Shown here piece by piece: positions 1 to 7,062 of a DNA stretch of 8,492 bases. The translations under genes and the position numbers were made by a program. Where the stretch lies: NCBI GenBank assembly GCA_002371335.1, contig DFHP01000106.1, positions 1-8,492 on the forward strand, given 5' to 3'. Each line of letters begins with the position of its first letter. The first letter of the stretch is position 1. Under the pieces are notes generated by a model. It saw nothing but the letters and a program-made list of their open reading frames with translations, was not told the origin of the DNA and searched no databases. The DNA comes from Eubacterium sp. UBA3720 (GTDB taxonomy: Bacteria > Bacillota > Clostridia > Lachnospirales > Lachnospiraceae).

Positions 1-530
1 TCTTCAAACTCCTCGATCCTGTTGTCTTCATTCAGCTTCAGGATTCCGAAACGGCTAGGATCATCATCTTTACACTCAGTGCAAACGACCGTAATATCAG
101 CACGCTTCGAAATATGATACTCCAAAACTTTATTATAATCAAGTTTATATACGCCATCTCCTGACGCAATTATTACATAGGGCTCATGACTGGCCTTCAG
201 CCAGCTGAGATTCTGATAGATCGCGTCAGCTGTTCCTCTGTACCACCAGCTGTTCTGCGCGGTGACCATCGGAGTAAAAACGTAAAGACCGCCCTGTTTT
301 CTTCCGAAGTCCCACCATTTGGAAGACATAAGATGCTCATGAAGCGATCTTGCGTTATACTGCATCAATACAGCAACCTTCTGCACATGAGAGTTTGTCA
401 TATTGCTCAGCGCAAAATCAATACCTCTGTAGCTTCCGGCGACGGGCATTGCGGCAACTGCTCTTTTGTCCGCCAATTCACGCATTTTTGTGCTGTTTCC
501 GCCTGCAAGGATGATTCCTAATGCTCTCAT
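1..530 (-). CDS. glgD: GlgD, ADP-glucose pyrophosphorylase regulatory-type subunit (partial, C-terminus outside window)
   Basis: This is the N-terminal 176 residues of a nucleotidyltransferase of the glucose-1-phosphate adenylyltransferase family. The frame is open from the ATG at 530 to the window edge. The family normally runs about 370-430 residues, so more than half is missing. Visible landmarks are the nucleotide-binding start LGIILAGGNSTKMREL (residues 4-18), WWYRGTADAIYQN (95-107) and SGDGVYKLDY (123-132). Compared with the adjacent GlgC, the glycine-rich loop is degraded (GGNSTKM against GGQGSRL) and the catalytic-region GDH reads GDG, although its Asp (D125) is kept. These differences are typical of GlgD, which in Firmicutes partners GlgC in a mixed tetramer and mainly modulates activity. 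The start is supported by GGTGAG at 536-541, five bases upstream. The ATG overlaps the glgC stop (ATGA, 527-530), which suggests translational coupling. The family call is firm; the regulatory role is family knowledge. Confidence 0.93.
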   Translation of the reverse strand, partial: MRALGIILAGGNSTKMRELADKRAVAAMPVAGSYRGIDFALSNMTNSHVQKVAVLMQYNARSLHEHLMSSKWWDFGRKQGGLYVFTPMVTAQNSWWYRGTADAIYQNLSWLKASHEPYVIIASGDGVYKLDYNKVLEYHISKRADITVVCTECKDDDPSRFGILKLNEDNRIEEFE

Positions 531-1804
531 AACTGCTCACCGTCCTTCTTAATCAGAGCGCTGCCGCCGGGCAGCCTGCCATTCACGTATTCCTCCGCCT
601 TTGTATCGCCGGAAATAACCACATTTTTTCCGATCTCCACGTTTGCGGGGATCACAGAATGATAGCCTATCGTCGTCAGTCCGTCACAGTAAATGTCCGG
701 TCTGAATACATTTTCGGCCTCTTCGCCCACTCCAATTGCGACATTGTTTCCTATCCGGACATACTCATCCACGATAGCCCTGTCGATGGAAACGTTCTCG
801 CCGATGCGGCAGTGTCTCATGATAATTGAATCACGGACCACGGTTCCTTTGCCGATATGAACGTCAGGACCGACCACGCAGTTATATACTTCGCCGTAGA
901 TCTCACATCCTTCGCTGATGATGCATCGGTCGACATTCGATGTATCCGAGATATACGCCGGACGGATCATATCTTGTTTGGTATATATCTTCCAGAATTC
1001 CTCATAGAGATTGAACTCCGGAATAATGTCGATCAGCTCCATGTTTGCTTCCCAGAAAGAAGTAAGCGTTCCCACGTCCTTCCAGTAGCCGTTGAATTCG
1101 TATGCGAACAGACGCATACCCTTGTCTCTGCAGAACGGCAGAATATGTTTTCCGAAATCAAGTCCGGACTGATCCTTCAGCGTGGTCAGCGCCTCTTTCA
1201 GGATCTTCCAGGAGAAAATGTAGATACCCATGGACGCAAGATTGCTCTTAGGGTGCTCAGGCTTCTCTTCGAATTCCATGATCCTTCCGTTTCCGTCCGT
1301 GATCATAATGCCGAAGCGTTTCGCTTCCTCGATGGGAACCGGCATGCATGCCACCGTGATATCAGCTTTGTTTGCCTTATGGTAATCGAGCATGACCTCA
1401 TAATCCATCTTATAGATATGATCGCCGGACAGTATAAGAACATAGTCCGGATTCATTTGTTCCATAAAGGCAAGGTTCTGGTAAATCGCGTTGGCGGTTC
1501 CGGTATACCAGTCGCTGGATCCGCTCTTTTCATACGGGGGAAGTACGGAAACTCCGCCCACGTTTCTGTCCAGATCCCATGGAATACCGATCCCGATGTG
1601 AGAATTCAACCTGAGCGGCTGATACTGTGTAAGCACGCCGACCGTATCGATCCCCGAGTTTATGCAATTGCTCAGCGGGAAATCAATAATGCGGTATTTA
1701 CCGCCGAATTCCACTGCCGGTTTTGCCACCTTAGCTGTCAGAACGCCAAGTCTGCTTCCCTGACCGCCTGCCAGAAGCATGGCGATCATCTCTTTTTTAA
1801 TCAT
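527..1804 (-). CDS. glgC: GlgC, glucose-1-phosphate adenylyltransferase (ADP-glucose pyrophosphorylase)
   Basis: Makes ADP-glucose and pyrophosphate from ATP and glucose-1-phosphate, the committed step of bacterial glycogen synthesis in the cytoplasm. At 425 residues it is close to the 431 of E. coli GlgC. The N-terminal nucleotidyltransferase domain shows LLAGGQGSRL (residues 10-19), the catalytic Asp D128 in SGDHIYKMDY (126-135), EFEEKP (177-182), and K186 followed by LASMGIYIF (189-197), the glucose-1-phosphate site. YWKDVGT lies at 240-246. From about residue 290 the protein shows the short I/V-G-x-x repeats of a left-handed beta-helix, the allosteric and oligomerisation domain. The ATG at 1804 has a clear AGGTGA ribosome binding site at 1809-1814. 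It is the first gene of a glgC-glgD operon. Together with GlgD it should form the heteromeric enzyme found in Firmicutes. Effectors cannot be told from sequence. Confidence 0.97.
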   Translation of the reverse strand: MIKKEMIAMLLAGGQGSRLGVLTAKVAKPAVEFGGKYRIIDFPLSNCINSGIDTVGVLTQYQPLRLNSHIGIGIPWDLDRNVGGVSVLPPYEKSGSSDWYTGTANAIYQNLAFMEQMNPDYVLILSGDHIYKMDYEVMLDYHKANKADITVACMPVPIEEAKRFGIMITDGNGRIMEFEEKPEHPKSNLASMGIYIFSWKILKEALTTLKDQSGLDFGKHILPFCRDKGMRLFAYEFNGYWKDVGTLTSFWEANMELIDIIPEFNLYEEFWKIYTKQDMIRPAYISDTSNVDRCIISEGCEIYGEVYNCVVGPDVHIGKGTVVRDSIIMRHCRIGENVSIDRAIVDEYVRIGNNVAIGVGEEAENVFRPDIYCDGLTTIGYHSVIPANVEIGKNVVISGDTKAEEYVNGRLPGGSALIKKDGEQL

Positions 1805-1835
1805 GTAATCACCTCACGTAGTTTATGGTAATCTG

Positions 1836-1864
1836 ATTATATCATAGTTCCATTGCCATTGAAA
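1836..1864 (-). promoter_or_regulatory. Promoter of glgC-glgD (extended -10)
   Basis: Reading the minus strand, a perfect TATAAT (1841 down to 1836) is preceded by TGA, giving the extended -10 form TGnTATAAT. A weak -35-like TTTCAA (1864 down to 1859) lies 17 bp further upstream. A poor -35 with an extended -10 is a normal sigma-A combination. The predicted transcript start is near 1829, giving a short 5' leader of about 25 nt before the glgC ATG, which leaves little room for a leader attenuator or riboswitch. The assignment is by consensus match only. Confidence 0.72.
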
Positions 1865-2133
1865 CAATTTTCATACTTTAAGGCACAATTATCTAATAAA
1901 ATTTATCTATTTTACACAAATATAGAATAATTTCCGGAATAATCCGTTTATTTTCCGCTCATTTTGCCGGCTTTTTTTAATTTATTATATATTTCAGGAT
2001 GCTTTGGAGGTGTTTCGGTCATTTGTAATCATTTTTGCCGCGTCATTTTCTGTTTTCTTTCATTTCACCTTTTTTGAAAACATCAGAAGTCTTTCCGCCC
2101 CACATTTCTAACAATTACCCCAACCCCTTCTCA

Positions 2134-2162
2134 TTTACTTTTCTCCCGGAAAAGGGTATAAT
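2134..2162 (+). promoter_or_regulatory. Promoter of the murC operon
   Basis: TTTACT (2134-2139, four of six matches to TTGACA), a 17-bp spacer and a perfect TATAAT (2157-2162) form a good sigma-A type promoter. The predicted start is near 2169, giving a leader of about 43 nt before the murC ATG. Its position inside the upstream in-frame extension of murC is itself an argument that translation begins at 2212 and not further upstream. No other promoter of similar quality was seen before the terminator at 7063, so it probably serves all four genes. Confidence 0.72.
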
Positions 2163-2201
2163 TCAGAAGAATAAAACAATAATCATAAGCTTTAAAGCCC
2201 C

Positions 2202-2206
2202 GGAGG
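2202..2206 (+). promoter_or_regulatory. Ribosome binding site that fixes the murC start
   Basis: GGAGG is followed by five bases and then ATG at 2212. It sits directly ahead of the conserved N-terminus of MurC. The alternative TTG at 2035 has no comparable site and lies upstream of the promoter, so this site decides the start. Confidence 0.85.
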
Positions 2207-2211
2207 CAATA

Positions 2212-3588
2212 ATGTATAAAATAGATTTTTCAAGACCCGAACATATTCACTTTATAGGCATCGGAGGCATCAGCATGAGCGGACTGGCCGAGGTACTTCT
2301 GAACGAAGGCTTTACAGTTTCCGGATCTGATTCCCACGCCTCTGATCTGACAGCTCGTCTGGAAATGCGCGGCGCAGTTATTTCTTACGGACAGTGCGCA
2401 GAAAACATCACGGACGACATCGATGTTATCGTATATACCGCGGCTATCCATCCTGACAATCCTGAATTTCAGGCTGCCGTATCCTCTGGCAAACCTATGC
2501 TTACCCGCGCGGAACTGCTGGGACAGATGATGAAGAACTACGGCACGGCCATAGCTGTTTCCGGAACACACGGAAAAACAACGACGACGTCCATGCTTTC
2601 ACATATCCTGATGGAAGCAGAGCTGGATCCGACGATCTCCGTCGGCGGCATCCTTCCCTCCATCGGAGGCAATATCCGCGTCGGAAATTCCGATACCTTC
2701 ATCACGGAAGCCTGTGAGTATACGAACAGCTTTTTGTCACTTTTTCCGACTATCGGCATCATCCTGAACATGGATGCCGATCATCTGGATTTCTTTAAAG
2801 ATATAGACGATATCCGCCGTTCCTTCCGAAGGTTCGCCGAACTGGTACCGGAAGAAGGCTCCCTGATCATTAACGCGGAAACGCCCTGCTATGAGCAGAT
2901 CATCGACGGTCTCAGATGTAATGTGATCACATATTCAGTCAACGGAAACGCTGATATTACCGCTGCCGATGTTTCCTATGACCGCTTAGGCTGTCCATCC
3001 TTTGACGCCTTTGTTAACGGAGAACAGATTGGCCGGTTTACCCTTTCCGTTCCCGGCGAGCACAATGTTTCAAACGCGCTTGCCTCCATCGCGGCCGCAT
3101 ACGTCCTTGGCATTTCCCGCGATGATATCCGGAATGGTTTCTTATCCTTCCATGGAACGGACCGCCGCTTCCAGCTGAAAGGAAAAATGAATAATGTTAC
3201 GATCATTGACGACTACGCGCACCATCCGACGGAGATCCGCGCAACGCTTGCAGCGGCTAAGAATTACCCGTCGAAAACAACCTGGTGCGTCTTCCAGCCG
3301 CATACGTACTCACGAACAAAAGCGCTGCTTGGAGATTTTGCTTCCGCTCTCGCTCTGGCGGACAAGGTCATTCTCGCTGATATTTATGCCGCGCGCGAAA
3401 CGGATGATCTGGGCATTTCCTCGAAAACGCTGCAGGATGAACTTCTGAAGCTTGGGGTAGAATGCTATTATTATCCTTCTTTTGAGGAAATCGAAGATTT
3501 TCTCCGGAAAAACTGTCAGGACCAGGACCTGATCCTTACCGTCGGCGCCGGCGATGTGGTTAAGATCGGAGAGGCACTTATAGATTAA
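2212..3588 (+). CDS. murC: MurC, UDP-N-acetylmuramate--L-alanine ligase
   Basis: ATP-dependent cytoplasmic ligase that adds L-alanine to UDP-N-acetylmuramic acid, starting the peptidoglycan stem peptide. With the start at 2212 it is 458 residues, within the usual 430-490. Domains in order are the N-terminal UDP-binding Rossmann fold with HFIGIGGISMSGLA (13-26) and GSD (38-40); the central ATPase with P-loop SGTHGKTTTT (117-126), EACEY (166-170) and NMDADHLDFF (186-195); and the C-terminal domain with PGEHNVSNALA (281-291), DDYAHHPTEI (333-342), FQPHTYSRT (361-369) and GAGD (445-448). The GIGGISMSG start and DDYAHHPTE favour MurC over the recycling ligase Mpl or MurD/E/F. It is the first gene of the operon, and its TAA overlaps the next ATG by one base (TAATG), which suggests coupled translation. 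A longer frame reaches TTG 2035, but its extra 59 residues look like translated intergenic DNA. Confidence 0.96.
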   Translation: MYKIDFSRPEHIHFIGIGGISMSGLAEVLLNEGFTVSGSDSHASDLTARLEMRGAVISYGQCAENITDDIDVIVYTAAIHPDNPEFQAAVSSGKPMLTRAELLGQMMKNYGTAIAVSGTHGKTTTTSMLSHILMEAELDPTISVGGILPSIGGNIRVGNSDTFITEACEYTNSFLSLFPTIGIILNMDADHLDFFKDIDDIRRSFRRFAELVPEEGSLIINAETPCYEQIIDGLRCNVITYSVNGNADITAADVSYDRLGCPSFDAFVNGEQIGRFTLSVPGEHNVSNALASIAAAYVLGISRDDIRNGFLSFHGTDRRFQLKGKMNNVTIIDDYAHHPTEIRATLAAAKNYPSKTTWCVFQPHTYSRTKALLGDFASALALADKVILADIYAARETDDLGISSKTLQDELLKLGVECYYYPSFEEIEDFLRKNCQDQDLILTVGAGDVVKIGEALID

Positions 3589-4739
3589 TGGGAAATATAT
3601 CAATTTACAGCGAATTTGATACAGAATATACTCTGATATCCGATTTGTTTGTCGACCATTATATGGCTTCGGCAAACGGTGAATTTGTAAAGATTTACAT
3701 CTATCTGCTTCGGAAGCAGCAGTCCGGGACCGGGGTCCCGGATCTCTCTTCCGTCGCGGATGCTTTGCTGTGCACGGAAAATGATGTTCTCCGTGCCCTT
3801 TTGTATTGGGAGAAAAAGGGGCTCCTCTCCCTCTCTCTTACGGACGGAGAGGTAACATCGGTAACCATGAGAATGCCATCCGGCCCGCAGCATCTTTTTT
3901 CTGACGGAAGCGGCAAAAATGCTTTCTCCGGTACAGATGAACGCTCAGCTGCCGGCGGCTTTTCCGGCACACCGGGAGAACGGGCCGGTTATAATAAATT
4001 CATTCCTGAAAGCATCGGCCTTTCGAATGAGCGCAGACGGGCTCTGATGAGTTCCGATGAAGAGGCAAAACAGATCGTTTTTATCTCTCAGAAGTATATC
4101 GGAAAGCCCTTGACAGGCACTGATTTAAACCGTATTCTTTATTTCTACGATGAACTTCATTTTTCCGTGGATCTGATCGAGTATCTGATCGAGTACTGTG
4201 TTTCCAGAAACAAGCGCAGTATACACTATATTACCAAAGTGGGACTCGGATGGTATCAGGACGGGATAACCACTGTCCAGGAAGCGAAGGAACGCGCGGA
4301 TACCTGGAACAAAGATTATTACACGATACTGCGCGCTCTTGGGATCACCGGCGTCAATCCCGTAAAACGTCAGACAGACTTTATGGATCGGTGGCTTAAG
4401 GACTATGGTTTCTCTCTGGAAATGATCTGTGAAGCCTGCGGAAGAGCCGTGGCAAAGACAGGCCAGCCAAGCTTTGAATATACCGAGGGGATCCTTTCCA
4501 GCTGGAAGGCTAACCATGCGGCCTCTCTCGAAGAGGTGAGACTCCTTGATGAGGCTCATCAGCAGAAATCCTCATCGCCGGAAAAAAAAGCTTCCACGGA
4601 AGGAAGAACACAGGAAGGGAAAAAATCTTTTTCCAACCGTTTCAACAACTTCCATCAACGGGAGTATGATTTTCATCAGCTGGAAAAAGAACTCCTTCAG
4701 AAGCAGCTTTCAGAGAAAAAACAGAACACGGATCAATAG
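3588..4739 (+). CDS. DnaD-domain replication protein with two DnaB/DnaD-type domains
   Basis: This 383-residue protein resembles the DnaD/DnaB primosome proteins of Firmicutes, which act in helicase loading during replication initiation or restart. Residues about 15-95 have a winged-helix-like pattern (VKIYIYLLR, then ENDVLRALLYWEKKGLL). Residues about 96-140 are a Gly/Ser-rich linker. Two DnaD C-terminal-type (DnaB_2) domains follow: about 155-235, ending in YITKVGLGW (214-222), and about 245-308, ending in YTEGILSSW (298-306). Both carry the family Y-x3-(I/V)-L/G-x2-W signature. After a charged, disordered-looking stretch the tail has FNNFHQREYDF (352-362), resembling the short conserved C-terminal motif of clostridial DnaD proteins. 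The start overlaps the murC stop by one base. A GGAGAGG at 3568-3574 lies 13 bases upstream, longer than ideal. The DnaC-like gene downstream fits a loader pair. Exact role is inferred. Confidence 0.88.
   Translation: MGNISIYSEFDTEYTLISDLFVDHYMASANGEFVKIYIYLLRKQQSGTGVPDLSSVADALLCTENDVLRALLYWEKKGLLSLSLTDGEVTSVTMRMPSGPQHLFSDGSGKNAFSGTDERSAAGGFSGTPGERAGYNKFIPESIGLSNERRRALMSSDEEAKQIVFISQKYIGKPLTGTDLNRILYFYDELHFSVDLIEYLIEYCVSRNKRSIHYITKVGLGWYQDGITTVQEAKERADTWNKDYYTILRALGITGVNPVKRQTDFMDRWLKDYGFSLEMICEACGRAVAKTGQPSFEYTEGILSSWKANHAASLEEVRLLDEAHQQKSSSPEKKASTEGRTQEGKKSFSNRFNNFHQREYDFHQLEKELLQKQLSEKKQNTDQ
3723..3742. repeat. 20-bp perfect palindrome inside the DnaD-domain gene
   Basis: The arms TCCGGGACC (3723-3731) and GGTCCCGGA (3734-3742) are exact reverse complements around a central GG. 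The palindrome is markedly GC-rich compared with its surroundings. It lies in the coding region for residues about 46-52, in a turn between two predicted helices. The two-base centre is too tight for an unstrained RNA loop, so any hairpin would have to open the inner pairs. I see no second copy in the window. It may be chance produced by Gly, Thr, Val and Pro codons. Confidence 0.6.
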
Positions 4740-4789
4740 CTCCGTTCAGATCACAGACCGCCGGAACATTCCACGCAAAGGAGAACCCC

Positions 4790-5782
4790 ATGCCGCTAAC
4801 CAACGCACAATATGATACGATCATGCGGAAATATACTCAGAAACAGTTCCGGAACCGCCGTCTTCAGGAAGAACGAAAGGCGGAAGTTTACCGGCACATA
4901 CCCCGGCTGCAGGAGATAGCCTCCGAGATCGCGGCGCTGTCCGTAGAGAGGGTCCGGTTACTTCTGACGCCTGAGGATCTCTCCGGGAAAGATCTTCGTT
5001 CCAGGATACGCGATCTCTCAGAAGAAAGGCAGGTACTGCTTTCTTCCCATGGATACCCTCAGGATTATCTGGAGCTCCACTATGATTGTCCGATCTGTAA
5101 GGACACCGGATTTGTAGAAGACAGGAAATGCAGCTGCTTCCGGAAGGAAGAGATCGCTCTCCTTTACCGGAATTCAAACATAGATTCGCATTTATCAGAA
5201 GAAAGCTTTGACCTTTTTAACATTAATTACTATAATAACGATATCATATCTGAATCAATGGGCATCACATCACGCCAGGCCGCTCAGATCGCTCTGGATG
5301 CTTCAAAGGAATTTGTCAATAATTTCTACAATTCCTTCGAAAACATCTGTTTTTACGGGGACACAGGCGTAGGAAAAAGTTTTCTCTCCCACTGCATAGC
5401 CCGCGAGCTCCTGCAGCAGGGAAGCAGCGTATTGTATCTTACCGCTTTCGACTTGTTTCACATACTGGAGGAAAATTCATTTTCACGGGAAGATGACATT
5501 TCCGAAAACGCCGATTATATTTTTGACTGCGATCTTCTGATCATTGATGATCTGGGCACGGAGTTGACGAATGCATTTGTTTCATCCCAGCTTTTTCTAT
5601 GTGTCAACGAACGCATTCTGAACAAAAAATCAACCATTATCTCGACTAATCTGTCGCTGGAGAAATTCGCGGAGATATACTCCGAACGGATCTTTTCAAG
5701 AATACTTAGTTCTTATAAACTCATTCACTTATTCGGACAGGATATCCGCATAGTGAAACAATTAACCGGAGGACAAAAATAA
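4790..5782 (+). CDS. DnaC/DnaI-like AAA+ ATPase, putative helicase loader
   Basis: This 330-residue ATP-binding protein belongs to the DnaC/DnaI/IstB-type AAA+ group. Residues about 15-90 are charged and helical, possibly coiled coil. A Cys cluster at C100, C103, C114 and C116 (CPIC then CSC) looks like a zinc-binding site, as in the N-terminal domain of DnaI-type loaders. The ATPase core has Walker A GDTGVGKS (190-197), Walker B LLIIDD (249-254), sensor-1 STN (285-287) and a likely arginine finger in ERIFSRI (299-305). Family members bind the replicative helicase DnaB/DnaC and load it on DNA. Transposon IstB proteins share the ATPase core, but no transposase is nearby and the Cys cluster argues for a loader. 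The ATG at 4790 has a strong AAGGAGA at 4778-4784. It begins 50 bases after the DnaD-domain gene and ends one base before the prs ATG. Confidence 0.88.
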   Translation: MPLTNAQYDTIMRKYTQKQFRNRRLQEERKAEVYRHIPRLQEIASEIAALSVERVRLLLTPEDLSGKDLRSRIRDLSEERQVLLSSHGYPQDYLELHYDCPICKDTGFVEDRKCSCFRKEEIALLYRNSNIDSHLSEESFDLFNINYYNNDIISESMGITSRQAAQIALDASKEFVNNFYNSFENICFYGDTGVGKSFLSHCIARELLQQGSSVLYLTAFDLFHILEENSFSREDDISENADYIFDCDLLIIDDLGTELTNAFVSSQLFLCVNERILNKKSTIISTNLSLEKFAEIYSERIFSRILSSYKLIHLFGQDIRIVKQLTGGQK

Positions 5783-5783
5783 C

Positions 5784-6965
5784 ATGTCAAACAGTCAGAA
5801 CTATTATGATTCTCTTCCTGTAGGCCGTCTTGGTATCATTCCTCTTGAGAGCTGCAGCGAACTGGGGCGCAAAGTCAACGAATACCTGGTGCGATGGAGA
5901 AAAGAACGTGAGCTTGAGAACACCCATACGATCGCATACAATGACTATACCCGGGATACCTTTATCATAGATCACTCTACGCCCCGCTTCGGCTCGGGCG
6001 AGGGAAAAGGCATCCTGAATGAATCCGTCCGCGGAGATGACCTTTACATCATGGTGGATGTCTGCAATTATTCCCTGACTTACTCACTTTTCGGAAACGA
6101 AAGCCACATGTCGCCGGACGATCACTTTCAGGATCTGAAACGTATAATCGGCGCTGTCGGCGGAAAGGCGCGCAGGATCAGCGTGATCATGCCCTTCCTC
6201 TATGAAAGCCGGCAGGAAAAGCGAAACGGCAGAGAATCTCTGGACTGCGGTATTGCTCTGCAGGAGCTCACCAATATGGGCGTGGAAAACATTCTGACCT
6301 TTGACGCTCATGATGTGCGCGTCCAGAACGCGATCCCGCTGTATGGCTTTGAAAATATACAGCCCAATTATCAGTTCATAAAAAACATTCTGCGTTACGG
6401 CAAGGATATTAAAATTGATAAAGACCATCTGATGGTAATCAGTCCCGACGAAGGCGGCATGAAACGTTCTATCTATGTGGCAAACAATCTTGGCGTGGAT
6501 ATGGGTATGTTCTATAAACGCCGCGACTACAGAAGGATAGTGGGAGGACGCAATCCAATCATCGCCCACCAGTTCCTCGGCTCCGACGTTTCGGGAAAAG
6601 ATATGATCATTATAGACGATATGATCTCCTCGGGCGACAGTATTCTTGAAGTTGCGAAACAGCTGAAATCCCTGAACGCCCGCAATATCTATCTGTGCGC
6701 TACATTCGGACTTTTTACGAACGGCCTTGAGAAATTCGATGAAGCTTACAAGCAGGGATATTTCACACAGCTGTTCACCACGAACCTGATCTATCAGCGT
6801 CCGGAGCTGTTCGAACGCCCGTACTATCACGACGTTGACCTGAGCAAGTATGTGGCTCTGATAATCGACACACTGAACCACGACTGTTCTATCGGCGATC
6901 TTCTGAATCCATTGACCCGGATACAGAAGGTGCTCCGTAAGTATAACAACAATGAACCGGTGTAA
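5784..6965 (+). CDS. prs: Ribose-phosphate pyrophosphokinase (PRPP synthetase), long divergent form
   Basis: Predicted to make PRPP from ribose-5-phosphate and ATP for purine, pyrimidine, histidine and tryptophan synthesis. Family landmarks in order are RFGSGE (68-73) with NESVRG (79-84), SRQEKR (142-147) and GRESLD (149-154), FDAHD (173-177) with the likely metal-binding H176, SPDEGG (220-225), the flexible-loop-like KRR (245-247), and the PRPP loop IIIDDMISSGDS (275-286). At 393 residues it is about 75 longer than the usual 310-320, with a longer N-terminus, a longer stretch between VRG and the following helix (about 85-116), and a C-terminal extension. The canonical PRPP loop DDMIDTGGT reads DDMISSGDS here, so the third Asp is Ser. 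Long clostridial forms like this are commonly annotated as PRPP synthetase, but activity should be regarded as inferred. The start follows GGAGG at 5768-5772, with an 11-base spacer. Confidence 0.85.
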   Translation: MSNSQNYYDSLPVGRLGIIPLESCSELGRKVNEYLVRWRKERELENTHTIAYNDYTRDTFIIDHSTPRFGSGEGKGILNESVRGDDLYIMVDVCNYSLTYSLFGNESHMSPDDHFQDLKRIIGAVGGKARRISVIMPFLYESRQEKRNGRESLDCGIALQELTNMGVENILTFDAHDVRVQNAIPLYGFENIQPNYQFIKNILRYGKDIKIDKDHLMVISPDEGGMKRSIYVANNLGVDMGMFYKRRDYRRIVGGRNPIIAHQFLGSDVSGKDMIIIDDMISSGDSILEVAKQLKSLNARNIYLCATFGLFTNGLEKFDEAYKQGYFTQLFTTNLIYQRPELFERPYYHDVDLSKYVALIIDTLNHDCSIGDLLNPLTRIQKVLRKYNNNEPV

Positions 6966-7062
6966 AAGCATCTTTAAAGAAGCATCGACATGTTTTTTTA
7001 CAAATATATTGAGTTTTTGCGTTTATTCAGGTATTTTTTCAATGTACCCATCCGAGAGGACG

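Larger units (their letters stand above)
1805..2211. other. Divergent intergenic region between glgC and murC
   Basis: This 407-bp A-T rich stretch carries no gene that I can support. It holds the glgC promoter near its left end and the murC promoter and ribosome binding site near its right end. Between them lies about 270 bp with long T-runs, a small CGGA-ATAA-TCCG inverted repeat near 1935, and a plus-strand pyrimidine-rich part (about 2043-2150). The hexamer TCATTT occurs six times (1959, 2019, 2029, 2043, 2060, 2131). A GGAGGTG near 2007 looks like a ribosome binding site, but no convincing reading frame follows it. The in-frame extension of murC upstream to a TTG at 2035 is treated as non-coding. 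Confidence 0.6.

Noticed and set aside
186..521. 111-residue plus-strand frame opposite glgD
   Set aside because: Antisense to the glgD coding frame, which is open through the whole stretch with conserved motifs. The plus-strand product resembles nothing.
857..1831. 324-residue open frame on the plus strand opposite glgC
   Set aside because: It lies entirely antisense to a well-supported gene, has no recognisable domain, and its composition (rich in His, Arg, Ile and Val) is what reverse-strand codon bias produces.
1928..1980. Possible terminator or hairpin (CGGA-ATAA-TCCG and GCCGGC followed by a T-run) in the divergent intergenic region
   Set aside because: The stems are only four bases or a six-base self-palindrome without a loop, and no gene ends upstream on the plus strand for it to terminate.
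4740..4789. Possible promoter in the 50-base gap before the DnaC/DnaI-like gene
   Set aside because: No TATAAT-like or TTGACA-like pair is visible. The gap holds only the strong AAGGAGA ribosome binding site.
6084..6971. 295-residue open frame on the minus strand opposite prs
   Set aside because: Antisense shadow of the PRPP synthetase gene. It has no family motif and would start inside the downstream spacer without a convincing ribosome binding site.
6966..7062. Short repeat AAGCATC twice around TCTTTAAAGA just after prs
   Set aside because: Two 7-base copies in A-T rich DNA are expected by chance. No RNA gene or reading frame is supported there.
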